Part shown: in pieces, positions 26,170-34,452 of the stretch
How the letters are laid out: every line of letters begins with the position of its first letter
Position numbering within the stretch: the first letter of the stretch is position 1
NCBI GenBank assembly: GCA_017624715.1
Contig: JAGAMN010000045.1
Coordinates: 1-64,000, forward strand
Source: Oscillospiraceae bacterium
GTDB taxonomy: Bacteria; Bacillota; Clostridia; Oscillospirales; Oscillospiraceae
Length of the DNA: 64,000 nucleotides
Reading direction: 5' to 3'
Translations under genes and position numbers: made by a program
The notes under the pieces: generated by a model
The model's input: only the letters and a program-made list of their open reading frames with translations
Databases searched by the model: none
Told to the model about the DNA's origin: nothing

Positions 26170-27495
26170 CTATTTATTGCTATTTCCCCGATAATCGTCT
26201 TCCGTTATTCCTAGGTGTTCTTTGGTAATCCTAATTCTTTCCGCAACATCATCGGGCTGAATTGAAAAGGAAATGTTTTCGTTGTTTAGGGAAAGATGTG
26301 CCATGTCCACATTGGCAATATTTAGTCCAATTAGCACATTGCGAATATGTTCCTCGTGCTGAGAATTAAAGACAATACGTAAAATACCAAAACGCGAAAT
26401 AGCTGGACGGTTATCGATGTAGAACGGAATTTGTGAATAATTAAGATCTACACACAATGTAGTAATATATTGATTCGGTATTTCTATGCAACTGAGCAGA
26501 CCGTGTTGCTTTAGCGCATCCAAGGTTGAAGGTCTAGCCCACCGAAAAGTTATCGCATTTGAAATTGATGCAATAATGTTTTCATCAGAGGATTTATAGA
26601 TGATTTCTCGACCTTCAAAATAAGATACATTCAAATCATCGACACAAGAAAAGCCCTCCGCTGCAAATCTTGCATCCATGACTTTGTCGTATTCTTCCTT
26701 TGTAACCGTAATTCCGTATGGAGTTTTTACGCGCTCATTTGTTTTGGGGTCAACAATAATCCCCTTATCTATTACTTCCTTTTTTCCAGCGTAGTATTTG
26801 ACTTCTGGATAGCGACTCTGGATTATTGACCTAAATTCCTGATATCTGTGCTCTGGCATATATACTTTACTCAAATCATCGCACGAGCCAACTAACACAT
26901 CCAAGGCCACTTCCGGTTCTAAGCGTTTTTTGAAGACTCGATAATTTTGCCAAAAACTCTTATTGCCGTCATATAGCTCACTTCGGTAAAATTCCTGCCA
27001 TTCACGTTTAAACTTGGATTTAGGATACTCTTCTTTGAAAAACTCACGGAGACCATTTAGGTAATCTCCACGTGTTAATGCATCAAAATTTGGATTTTTA
27101 TATTGGTTATAGAAGTTAACCAAAGCCGATAATTCATCAGTACGAATTGCTTTAGGTAATGGCTTCTCGAATTCTTCGTAAACCTCATACATAAATTCAG
27201 CGTGTGCAAGGTAGCTAGCAATTTTCTCCCAAACTGAAAATGGGTTTCCTTTATGCAACTCTACTGCAAAATTCTCGGGGTAAAAAATGGTAGTATTTCG
27301 ATTATTTCTGTTGATGATGGATACAGGATCAATTCCTTTTTGTATGGGAGAGAGGCTAAATACGATGTATTCTGTTGCTTCAGATCCTGGGTGTTCGACT
27401 GAAATTTTCTCAGCAAAAACTCCGTATTCTTTTGCAATCTTCCGGAAATTGTTTACCAGGTACAAATCAAATTCAATGTTTTTTAAATCAATCAT
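26170..27495 (-). CDS. 441-aa protein of unknown function
   Basis: A soluble, intact protein with no recognised domain. The N-terminal ~100 residues are beta-rich (EYIVFSLSPIQKG, NTTIFYPENFAVELHKGNPF). A helical, aromatic and charged middle follows (GDYLNGLREFFKEEYPKSKF, NKSFWQNYRVFKKRLEPE), then a second alpha/beta half ending in an acidic tail. No cysteine cluster, no membrane segment and no Walker motif. A weak ribosome site precedes ATG 27495. It stands alone on the minus strand, with its own terminator, in island cargo that is otherwise defence- or signalling-like. A role in defence or nucleic-acid binding would be a guess. Confidence 0.6.
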   Translation of the reverse strand: MIDLKNIEFDLYLVNNFRKIAKEYGVFAEKISVEHPGSEATEYIVFSLSPIQKGIDPVSIINRNNRNTTIFYPENFAVELHKGNPFSVWEKIASYLAHAEFMYEVYEEFEKPLPKAIRTDELSALVNFYNQYKNPNFDALTRGDYLNGLREFFKEEYPKSKFKREWQEFYRSELYDGNKSFWQNYRVFKKRLEPEVALDVLVGSCDDLSKVYMPEHRYQEFRSIIQSRYPEVKYYAGKKEVIDKGIIVDPKTNERVKTPYGITVTKEEYDKVMDARFAAEGFSCVDDLNVSYFEGREIIYKSSDENIIASISNAITFRWARPSTLDALKQHGLLSCIEIPNQYITTLCVDLNYSQIPFYIDNRPAISRFGILRIVFNSQHEEHIRNVLIGLNIANVDMAHLSLNNENISFSIQPDDVAERIRITKEHLGITEDDYRGNSNK

Positions 27496-27571
27496 ATTTC
27501 TAAATTGGTGTGCAGTTGAGTATTCACTACAGCCCTACACATAATTCCTTTCTAAAACTGAGAAATAATAA

Positions 27572-27754
27572 TCAAAATCTTGTGGAGAGTACAACATTAA
27601 CTGTGCGCATCCGCATAGTATGTAATCTTTGCTCTATGAAGAACAGTTCGTTTATCAGAATATTAAATTCATTAATAGTCATATCGCTATACGCACTGTT
27701 AAACCATTTTATAAAATCTTCTATATCATCCAATTTTGGTGATATCGTAATCAT
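27572..27754 (-). CDS. Possible 60-aa ORF overlapping the lipoprotein gene end
   Basis: A short frame starting MITISPKLDDIEDFIKWF and running past the lipoprotein stop in a different frame. Only a weak GAGG precedes the ATG. The composition looks protein-like (amphipathic helices), and the stretch 27572-27725 is otherwise empty. It could be a coupled small gene or a remnant. Low confidence. Confidence 0.25.
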   Translation of the reverse strand: MITISPKLDDIEDFIKWFNSAYSDMTINEFNILINELFFIEQRLHTMRMRTVNVVLSTRF

Positions 27755-28790
27755 CCTCGTACTTTTCGGTGTAAGCTTCGGGAGAGTCATAGAAGAAAAG
27801 TGATACGCAGTCATCGCGTTGCAGAGAGATGTTGCCATCGGTCGGTACCAAAATATCTTTGATATAGAGTGGTGTATAGTAAGAGTACTTCACTTCGCCG
27901 TTATCTTCCAGCATGTTATAATGAATTACAAAGTGAAGTTGGTTTTCGTCTGCCCATGCATCCTCCTTACCCTCAAGGAAGAAAATTCCATACAGTTCCA
28001 CGTCAGAGTAGGTAAAATTAGCATCTTCGTCATTTTCCTTTTGTTGTTCGGAAACCAATTGTAAACCGATTTGCCTTACAATATCCATAGGAAGATCCTT
28101 GGCAGTAGCATAGTACTCCAAACCGGACACGGTAAAGGTCTTGGATTCTTCTTTCGGTAGTGCACAGAACTTGTTTAGTAGGTTATCTGTGTTCGTAATT
28201 GTCACAGTAACGACATCGCCATTCTTTAAACCATAACTCGGTTCAATGCTGAACTTGCAAGCATCAAGAATATCGCTGTTTGCAGTAAGGGAAAGTTTAG
28301 CTGATGCCTCACCGGAAATACCTGAGACTTGGATATCGACGCTCTTGAACACATCCACATATTCAACATCAGACAGACCTTCAACTTTATACTTCATCTC
28401 TGCACTTTTGATTTTTTTAGCAGCCGTACCGGTTACGTTGATCTTGACAACAACAGTATCACCATTGGACAAATTCTCCTTGTTATACTCAATAGAGATG
28501 TCACTGCTGTATTCATCGTACAGTGCAACCCACTCCCAAAATGCATCTGTCATAGCAGCAGGTTCTTCGCCGATTGCTTTGATAATTAAGGCCTCTTCGT
28601 TAAAGACAATAGTTGCGGTACCGTATCCATTACAACCAGAAAACACCGGCTTGGAAACATACTCACTAGAATCAATTTTAACTAAACTAATTTTACCTAA
28701 ACCACCTTTACTTGAACACCCAATCAGAGCAGTGCTCAAGATTGCCAGCATTAGAACCGCGATAATGATATTTCTAAATTGTCTTTTCAT
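27726..28790 (-). CDS. Lipoprotein downstream of the ECF sigma gene
   Basis: A 354-residue protein with a lipoprotein signal (MKRQFRN, hydrophobic core, lipobox LIGC). The mature part contains two beta-sandwich-like stretches (EYNKENLSNGDTVVVKINV, KNGDVVTVTITNT) as in extracellular Ig-like/lectin folds, then an alpha/beta C-terminal domain. AAAGGAG fixes ATG 28790; the longer ORF reads back into the sigma gene. It starts 13 bp after the sigma-factor stop. With the upstream lipoprotein and the membrane-tethered sigma factor it forms a likely surface-sensing operon. Ligand unknown. Confidence 0.7.
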   Translation of the reverse strand: MKRQFRNIIIAVLMLAILSTALIGCSSKGGLGKISLVKIDSSEYVSKPVFSGCNGYGTATIVFNEEALIIKAIGEEPAAMTDAFWEWVALYDEYSSDISIEYNKENLSNGDTVVVKINVTGTAAKKIKSAEMKYKVEGLSDVEYVDVFKSVDIQVSGISGEASAKLSLTANSDILDACKFSIEPSYGLKNGDVVTVTITNTDNLLNKFCALPKEESKTFTVSGLEYYATAKDLPMDIVRQIGLQLVSEQQKENDEDANFTYSDVELYGIFFLEGKEDAWADENQLHFVIHYNMLEDNGEVKYSYYTPLYIKDILVPTDGNISLQRDDCVSLFFYDSPEAYTEKYEDDYDITKIG

Positions 28791-28803
28791 GATTACCTCT
28801 CCT

Positions 28804-30585
28804 TTATTGTCCATAGAAATTGAAGCCATCAATAACCCATGTATCATTTTCTTTTTGGCAGTAGATATACTCAGTGTCGAGGGTGCCATCTAATGCTGTA
28901 AAAGAAACCTGGATTTCAAACATTACATTTCCTTTTAATTGTGCCGAAACCTCGTAATCACCTAGAATAGGATCGCCGCCCCCCTCACGGATATATGTAT
29001 AACATTTTCCGTTGTACTCAAGGAGACCCACCTCACTGATCAGTCTATTAACAGTATTCGACGAAAATAGAGACTGCAATTTCTGAACAAACTCATCGTA
29101 GGTATATTCATCACAAGGTGCATATAGCCCGCCGTTGTATTCTATAACGCCCTCGACCCAATCAAAATCACTGGCAGGATAATATGTAGTATCCAAATGC
29201 CGTTTTCCGTAAATATAGACATCGTAAAAGTCTTTTGCATCATTAAATATTTGGAGAATTTCCGTTTCCGTGATACCGATGTCAAATGCGTTATAAGGGG
29301 TTTCTTTTAGTTCGATAATTTCTTTAGAGTGTATGGTGCCGTTGAATGCAACCTCGCCGGATGTCGTTAAATATACTTGTCCTTGACGGTATGTACCCAT
29401 GAGATATGTTCCGTTCACATGATAGAAATACTCATATCGTGCACTGTTCGTACCACAGAATATCAGTCCGCTCTCATCGTAACTATAAAGCTCGCAACTT
29501 GTCCATGCGTCTGGCGTTCCTTTGTTATCCGCAACAATCAGCTCGTCTAAACCGTCCTGATCAATATCCAAGTAAGTATAGTAATAGATTGACATCGACC
29601 TATCGGTGTATCCCTGGCGAAGAAGAGCATCATAAGCTTCCATAGCCTGTTCATTCAACGAGGGCTTGGATGTTGTGGATTCGCTTGTTCCCGGTGATGC
29701 TGTTCCGGTCTCGCTGGCCGTTGGTGTCTGTTGTGTGGTATCTGTAGGTTCTTGCCCCCCGAAATACAATGCTGCACCACCAATAGCAACAGTAATAGCT
29801 AAAAATCCTGCCACTATTTTTGCGGTTATTCCAGTTGTAACAGCTCCTGTGACCGTTGCTCCTGTTGTTGCCGCCGTTGTGGTTGCTACTGTAGCAGTTG
29901 TGACAACACCCGATGCACAAGCGGCGGCAGCACCGGTATTGGCTTGGCTTTCTGCCGCTGTACGAAGGAAATACCAAAGGAACGGCAAAATAGATACACT
30001 GTACAGTTTGATACCCTGCTTTTCATAGTCCTGGACTTTATCCTTGATTGCTTTTCTGGCAAGATTCAAGCGGCTCTTAACAGTGTTCTCCGGCACATTC
30101 ATAATCTGAGCGATCTCTTTCACGCTCATCTCGTTGTAGTAGTACAATAGTGTGGACATTCGCTGTGCTTCCGGAAGGCTGGATACGATCTCATCGATCA
30201 TCCGGGCAGTTTCGGCATTGTCAAGTGCTTTATCAGGGATTGAATGCTCGTCTATCTCCTCCAGATTGTCCACAACGCTATGTCCATCTTCATCCTCGGC
30301 AAACTGTAGATCCACATGATTGCGGCTCAGTGCATTCATACAGTGCGTAGCGGTAATGCGATTCAGCCAACTCCAAAATGCCTTTGCTTCCTTCAGCGTG
30401 TCAATTTTTTGATAGACTGCCAATAAGACTTCCTGTGTTAAATCTTCAGCATCCTCTTGGCGTGGCATCATCTTCCGGCATTGATAGGAAACAGATGTAT
30501 GTGCGACCTCCAGTAATTTTTCCATTGCCTGTAGGTCACCGCTTTGTGCACGATTGACAAGGGACTCTATTCTATCTTTCTCCAT
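28804..30585 (-). CDS. ECF-type sigma factor fused to a TM and extracellular domain
   Basis: A 593-residue fusion. Residues ~1-180 are an ECF sigma factor: region 2 (EDAEDLTQEVLLAVYQ, KAFWSWLNRITATHCMN) and region 4 (LPEAQRMSTLLYYYNEMSVK, NVPENTVKSRL). A hydrophobic stretch (~199-212), an Ala/Thr-rich linker and a clear membrane helix (IVAGFLAITVAIGGAALYF, ~255) follow, then a Ser/Thr-rich linker and a ~290-residue outer domain with a DIDQDGLDELIV calcium-loop-like segment. A sigma factor tethered to its own sensor could be released by proteolysis. ATG 30585 has GGGAG 8 nt upstream. No separate anti-sigma gene is seen. Confidence 0.85.
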   Translation of the reverse strand: MEKDRIESLVNRAQSGDLQAMEKLLEVAHTSVSYQCRKMMPRQEDAEDLTQEVLLAVYQKIDTLKEAKAFWSWLNRITATHCMNALSRNHVDLQFAEDEDGHSVVDNLEEIDEHSIPDKALDNAETARMIDEIVSSLPEAQRMSTLLYYYNEMSVKEIAQIMNVPENTVKSRLNLARKAIKDKVQDYEKQGIKLYSVSILPFLWYFLRTAAESQANTGAAAACASGVVTTATVATTTAATTGATVTGAVTTGITAKIVAGFLAITVAIGGAALYFGGQEPTDTTQQTPTASETGTASPGTSESTTSKPSLNEQAMEAYDALLRQGYTDRSMSIYYYTYLDIDQDGLDELIVADNKGTPDAWTSCELYSYDESGLIFCGTNSARYEYFYHVNGTYLMGTYRQGQVYLTTSGEVAFNGTIHSKEIIELKETPYNAFDIGITETEILQIFNDAKDFYDVYIYGKRHLDTTYYPASDFDWVEGVIEYNGGLYAPCDEYTYDEFVQKLQSLFSSNTVNRLISEVGLLEYNGKCYTYIREGGGDPILGDYEVSAQLKGNVMFEIQVSFTALDGTLDTEYIYCQKENDTWVIDGFNFYGQ

Positions 30586-30615
30586 TTTCAAACTCCCTTC
30601 GGGATCATTATATAT

Positions 30616-31839
30616 TTAGGAATTATTATCACTGTAAGCAAATCCACGGCAATAAATATACAGGACTTGAACAGGTGTATCAGAATGTACGCTTCTCACG
30701 GTGCCGGCTTCGGAGATATAGCCGATCTTTAGTTCCAGCTGTTCTTTATATGCATTCATCTCGCTTCGGCTGAGGCCGATCAATTCTTCAAAGGTTGTAT
30801 ACATTTCTTTGTCCAGGGCTTTCACATTGGCCTTGTTGCGTTCGGTGCCAAGGGTATCCATCGTACCATAGATACAATATCCGACCCATACAGACCCATC
30901 AGCGCACCGCTGGACATAAACCTTGTACATTTCATTGGTAATGTAGATGTAAGTCTTATCTGTGATGGTGTAGTGATATACCGTTTGAGGTTCGGAGTAA
31001 CCCTCCACCATATATGTACCCAGCTTGTTGCAGGAAGTAGTGCAGCGATATTTGTCTCCCAAGCTGGGAGCAAAGCCATAGACTTTCTCAAACTGGGCTG
31101 CAAGATCGCTCAGAGCTTTATCTCTCTTTCCAATGGTGTATACCTCAATAAATGCCGCCTGTTCAGTATCACCCTTCCAATCGGTGTATGCCAGGTTGTG
31201 AGCATTGTAATTGCCGATGGAGCCGGTGAAACTCTCATAGACAAGCTTTTCAATGCTGCGGGACTCGGTCTTATTACAGGTCTTGCAAATACGCTGTTCC
31301 CGGCCATCGGCAGTTGCGGTTGACTCTTTTATGACTGTCCAGCTGCCCCAGTTATGACCCGTAGCATTCGTTTTGTTTTCGGTGTAAGAATTGCCGCAAA
31401 CGGAACAAGTGTAAGTCGTATAACCCATTTCGGTACAGGTGGCAACAGTAATCTTCTCGCTGTAACTGTGACCAACGGCACTTGTATGATCTGCAGCATA
31501 TGTATCTCCACAGCCACAGGTGAAAGTATTGTAACCGCCCAATGTACAAGAAGGCGCGGTAACTTTGCTGGAATAACTGTGAACATGGGTGGTTTCAGCA
31601 GGGACTGTTTCTGTTTCAGGCAGGGTGGATTCGCTCTTGTCCGGAACTGTTACAGAATGGGTTTCTTCCAGGTTTTGATCTTCGCTTGTGGTGTTTGGAA
31701 TTCCAATTGCAACAGATTCACCGGTAGGACCAGAAACATCCGGATTAACGGTGCATCCTGTAAAAGAAACACAAATACTGATAACCAACAAGAGGACCGC
31801 AAGAATAACACATCGGTTGGATTTCACTTGTTTTTCCAT
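30616..31839 (-). CDS. Lipoprotein with repeated Cys/His surface motifs, upstream of the ECF gene
   Basis: A 407-residue protein with a lipoprotein signal (lipobox FTGC), an acidic Thr/Pro/Glu linker, then three imperfect repeats of the form H.YS.K..A.C...GY.T.TC..CG..Y....GH (residues ~87-185). Similar repeats appear in surface proteins of gut Clostridia. The C-terminal ~200 residues form a separate alpha/beta domain with paired cysteines. It begins inside the end of a 40-codon ORF and ends 30 bp before the sigma gene, so all are one operon. It is a candidate ligand-binding partner or anti-sigma accessory. Ligand unknown. Confidence 0.7.
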   Translation of the reverse strand: MEKQVKSNRCVILAVLLLVISICVSFTGCTVNPDVSGPTGESVAIGIPNTTSEDQNLEETHSVTVPDKSESTLPETETVPAETTHVHSYSSKVTAPSCTLGGYNTFTCGCGDTYAADHTSAVGHSYSEKITVATCTEMGYTTYTCSVCGNSYTENKTNATGHNWGSWTVIKESTATADGREQRICKTCNKTESRSIEKLVYESFTGSIGNYNAHNLAYTDWKGDTEQAAFIEVYTIGKRDKALSDLAAQFEKVYGFAPSLGDKYRCTTSCNKLGTYMVEGYSEPQTVYHYTITDKTYIYITNEMYKVYVQRCADGSVWVGYCIYGTMDTLGTERNKANVKALDKEMYTTFEELIGLSRSEMNAYKEQLELKIGYISEAGTVRSVHSDTPVQVLYIYCRGFAYSDNNS

Positions 31840-31946
31840 TTTTCACTAAACTCCTTTAATACTTTTTGGATAGTAAACTGTTTGTCCGGTTCTGTCCGAA
31901 CAGCTTCTTTTTGCAAGCATTGCTTGACCAGTTCAAAGAATGTCAT
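31824..31946 (-). CDS. 40-aa ORF opening the ECF operon
   Basis: ATG 31946 has a strong AAAGGAGG 6 nt upstream. It encodes a 40-residue charged helical peptide (starts MTFFELVKQCLQKE, ends EFSEKWKNK) and overlaps the start of the lipoprotein gene by 16 bp. The overlap and the ribosome site argue for translation and coupling. It could be a leader peptide or a small regulator of the sigma factor. Confidence 0.6.
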   Translation of the reverse strand: MTFFELVKQCLQKEAVRTEPDKQFTIQKVLKEFSEKWKNK

Positions 31947-31974
31947 ATCTGCCTCCTTTGTGTCCTGATAATTA

Positions 31975-32003
31975 TTAGACACATAGAAAGCTCGACCAGT
32001 TCA
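31975..32003 (-). promoter_or_regulatory. ECF-type promoter candidate of the sigma/lipoprotein operon
   Basis: On the minus strand, TGAAC (32003-31999) and GTCTAA (31980-31975) are 18 bp apart, resembling ECF -35 (GAAC) and -10 (GTC) elements. The implied start is ~25 bp before the 40-codon ORF. This would make the operon autoregulated by its own sigma factor. Confidence 0.4.
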
Positions 32004-32145
32004 CTATTTTCCAAAAATTTTTAAAGAAATTTTTTAGCAGATAATTTTGTCGCAGATTTTCATTGAGAAATCGCGGAATATTAACTTGCTGATGTAATGA
32101 TAACGAAACGAATTTCCCAAGTCAACATTTTTCCAATAAATGTGG

Positions 32146-32664
32146 TTATGCATTAGGTAGTTGTACGCTTTCTGCCATTCGTAAGATGTCCGCTTTGTCA
32201 TTCACATCTGCACAAAACTCAATTACGCAGCTGATTTCCGGAGAGATGGTCCAACAGAGATAGGAACGCCCTCCCATTTCACACAGGAATGCATCATACT
32301 CATTTACTTTGCATTCCCGTCTGTTCTTGATCTGTTCAAAGTCAATTACCATACCGATTGCGTCTGTGTTCAAATCAATATTGTCCCCACACCCATCTTC
32401 AATGTAGGTCGTTTGGCAGCAGTAATACACGATCGTATTCCCATTTAGGTCCGCATAGGTATATGGTGTCACTTTGAATATAGACTTGCATGTGTAGTTC
32501 TCATCCACTTTCTTTAGAGCATTTTCTATGTTGTAGAACTGCTCAGCTACCTTCCAATTGGGATCAGTCTGGCAATGACGCACTTCTATATAGCGCCAAG
32601 CACCCAGTAAGATTCCTATGGACAACATAAGGGTTCCTATGCAGCACAACACTTTCTTTTTCAT
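32146..32664 (-). CDS. Membrane-anchored 172-aa protein coupled to a SLOG-like gene
   Basis: A protein with one N-terminal membrane helix or uncleaved signal (KKKVLCCIGTLMLSIGILLG) and an extracytoplasmic alpha/beta domain (SIFKVTPYTYADLNG, IVYYCCQTTYIED, YLCWTISPEISCVIEF). The cysteines are not in a lipobox. It overlaps the upstream gene by 4 bp (ATGA), so translation is coupled. No family recognised; the fold is like small substrate-binding domains of anti-sigma or DUF4367-type proteins. Function unknown. Confidence 0.6.
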   Translation of the reverse strand: MKKKVLCCIGTLMLSIGILLGAWRYIEVRHCQTDPNWKVAEQFYNIENALKKVDENYTCKSIFKVTPYTYADLNGNTIVYYCCQTTYIEDGCGDNIDLNTDAIGMVIDFEQIKNRRECKVNEYDAFLCEMGGRSYLCWTISPEISCVIEFCADVNDKADILRMAESVQLPNA

Positions 32665-33134
32665 AGCTTTACACCCATCCGCTCTGCAATATTTGTGATT
32701 TGAATTAGTCCTTTTTTCTCCCGGCGCTGTGCATAATCCAATAGATCCCGTGCATTACTGGCTGGGTGCCAAGCATAAGCAATCAGGTAATCCACATGAT
32801 CGACCATGTACCGGTTTGCGCGGACGATAGCAAGCTTGCGCGGCACTTTCTCCATCCTAGGCGGATAATAGGTATTATCAAACCCGGATGGTGTTTCGAT
32901 TGGTCGCTCTGCCGGATGATACGGGATCAACAAGGATAGGGTGATCTGCGGGTATTGCTGTTTAAATGAAATGACTGTCTTAGCTGCTAAGTGATCGAAG
33001 CCACCATACCCACCAACAACAAACTCCGTTACCCCATACTCAGATATATGTTTCTCAACAACCTGTGTCAGTATGGGGAGTAATCCACTTGAGGCCTCTC
33101 TGTGGCCAATAAAGAAACAGCTTTTTCCTTCCAT
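32661..33134 (-). CDS. SLOG-superfamily (DUF1273-like) protein
   Basis: A 157-residue Rossmann-like protein. It opens CFFIGHREA, then TEFVVGGYGGFDHLAA and SLLIPYHPAERP, and ends YLIAYAWHPASNARDLLDYA. These match the nucleotide-binding SLOG/DprA-like family exemplified by YpsA. Family members bind NAD-derived or other nucleotide ligands; some sense signals in defence systems. I use ATG 33134; a GTG four codons earlier is possible. It is the first gene of a two-gene unit, divergent from an XRE regulator that could repress both. Confidence 0.7.
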   Translation of the reverse strand: MEGKSCFFIGHREASSGLLPILTQVVEKHISEYGVTEFVVGGYGGFDHLAAKTVISFKQQYPQITLSLLIPYHPAERPIETPSGFDNTYYPPRMEKVPRKLAIVRANRYMVDHVDYLIAYAWHPASNARDLLDYAQRREKKGLIQITNIAERMGVKL

Positions 33135-33249
33135 ATCTTCACGCACCTTTACTTGCGTATCTCGTAGAAATTATACGATATAAATTATTAAAATGCAACG
33201 ATTTATCAAAGTATAATTAACGAAGAACGCAAGCAAAGGGGTGAGTATT

Positions 33250-33555
33250 GTGAAAGACGTTCTTGCAACTATCACAAAATACCGTGAAGAAAGAGGTTGG
33301 ACTGAGTATCAGTTAGCTGAGCATTCCGGTCTGCCCCAGTCTACCATCTCCTCCTGGTATCGCAAAAATATGATCCCTACCATCCCCTCGTTAGAAAAGA
33401 TCTGCAGTGCCTTTGGCATTACATTGTCTCAGCTTTTTGCAGAGGGTGATGCTATTGTCTCTCTTACCGCTTCTCAAAAGAAACTTCTGGACCGTTGGAC
33501 CAGACTCAGTGAGGATCAGCAAAACGCTGTGTTCTTGCTAATCGAAAAAATGTGA
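33250..33555 (+). CDS. XRE-family HTH regulator
   Basis: A ~101-residue protein with an N-terminal Cro/C1-type helix-turn-helix (YQLAEHSGLPQSTISSWYRK) and a helical tail. Start GTG 33250 has AAGGGG 9-10 nt upstream; GTG 33241 lies directly on it. The promoter region carries TATAAT at 33212 and faces the divergent SLOG-like unit, with an inverted ACTTGCGT...ACGCAAG pair around it, a likely operator. It may control the SLOG unit or island excision. Confidence 0.8.
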   Translation: MKDVLATITKYREERGWTEYQLAEHSGLPQSTISSWYRKNMIPTIPSLEKICSAFGITLSQLFAEGDAIVSLTASQKKLLDRWTRLSEDQQNAVFLLIEKM

Positions 33556-33594
33556 TTCTATAGAAACTAACCGAGAACTTAATGTCAATTGACG

Positions 33595-33628
33595 AAAAGG
33601 TGTCGCAGCGATGCGGCACCTTTTTTGT
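33595..33628 (+). terminator. Terminator after the XRE gene
   Basis: AAAAGGTGTCGC-AGCGAT-GCGGCACCTTTTTTG: a 10-12 bp stem with one G-U pair and a run of six T. Confidence 0.85.
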
Positions 33629-33760
33629 ACGAAAATGTAATTCCCGTGAAGTTTTCTTGAAACTCAAATATAACCTCTCACATATTATTAACAAATCAGT
33701 CGAAAGATGGCTTTGGGCCTGGATTTTAGCTGAAATTTTAATGTATGAGAGGTTTTATAT

Positions 33761-33997
33761 ATGGAAAACACGATCAAATACGAAAAAACAAGGAAAATTT
33801 TGGAGGACAATATTAACCGTATTTTGAACGAGAGAAATAAGTCAATGGCATGGTTAAGCCGCGAAATCGGAACCAACGATCGCTACATAGCTCGTTTTCA
33901 GAGAAAAGAGCTCGTCCCGTCCTTGCAGGTGATCTGTAAAATTGCAGAGGTATTGCGCGTATCAGTAGCAGAACTTTTTACGGAAAAAGAGGGTTAA
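33761..33997 (+). CDS. Small XRE-family HTH protein
   Basis: A 78-residue single-domain Cro/C1-type protein: a basic helical lead (NRILNERNKSMAWLSREIG), a recognition region (TNDRYIARFQRKELVPSLQ) and the closing VLRVSVAELFTEKEG typical of the family. The ribosome site (GAGAGG) is 13 nt upstream, so translation is probably weak. A G/C palindrome GGGACCTGTCAGGTCCC (34008 region) follows. It is probably an element-encoded regulator of the island. Confidence 0.75.
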   Translation: MENTIKYEKTRKILEDNINRILNERNKSMAWLSREIGTNDRYIARFQRKELVPSLQVICKIAEVLRVSVAELFTEKEG

Positions 33998-34106
33998 AAA
34001 AGTTATGGGACCTGTCAGGTCCCACTTTGCCAAAACCTATTGCAATGTGCAAATTCGCTTGCTATACTGGCTATACCAATATTTTAGTTATGAAGGAGGA
34101 ATTAAA

Positions 34107-34268
34107 ATGACAAACGAAAAGTGCCGTTCCAAAAGAAGGTGTTTGCCTTCCTTGTTGCAAGGGTCAAGCCCCCTTGTAATGATTGCAGAGTATGGAAAAC
34201 GAACGAAGAAATATTCTGCTGACATAAAGCTTTCCTACAGTGAAAGCAACGAGGAAACGCATAGCTAG
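34107..34268 (+). CDS. 53-aa basic protein with strong ribosome site
   Basis: ATG 34107 follows TATGAAGGAGGAATTAAA, an almost ideal ribosome site. It encodes a 53-residue basic protein (MTNEKCRSKRRCLPSLLQGS start) and ends on a terminator. A longer frame from 34005 lacks a site. The same ribosome-site block is repeated before a 16-codon ORF at 34381, so the two belong to one small-ORF family of the island. Function unknown. Confidence 0.5.
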   Translation: MTNEKCRSKRRCLPSLLQGSSPLVMIAEYGKRTKKYSADIKLSYSESNEETHS

Positions 34269-34298
34269 CACCCATCCAGGGACGGATGGGTGCTTTTT
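34268..34298 (+). terminator. Terminator after the 53-aa ORF
   Basis: GCACCCATCC-AGGGAC-GGATGGGTGC (34268-34293) followed by TTTTTCG. It overlaps the stop codon of the small ORF. Confidence 0.85.
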
Positions 34299-34380
34299 CG
34301 TTTATTGTCTTCTAATTTTGTTTTTGTTCTCCCACCGGGAGTCAAAATATATTTTTTATATTTATGAAGGAGGAATTCAA

Positions 34381-34431
34381 ATGAAAACAATCAGAAAAGG
34401 AAATGTAAAGGGTAATCCGAGATTAGAATAA
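34381..34431 (+). CDS. 16-codon ORF (leader peptide-like)
   Basis: ATG 34381 follows TATGAAGGAGGAATTCAA, nearly identical to the block at 34089. It encodes only MKTIRKGNVKGNPRLE. It lies directly before a strongly folded non-coding region, so it resembles a leader peptide whose translation could influence the RNA fold downstream. Confidence 0.4.
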   Translation: MKTIRKGNVKGNPRLE

Positions 34432-34452
34432 TGAGCAAATGATTACCCGGTG

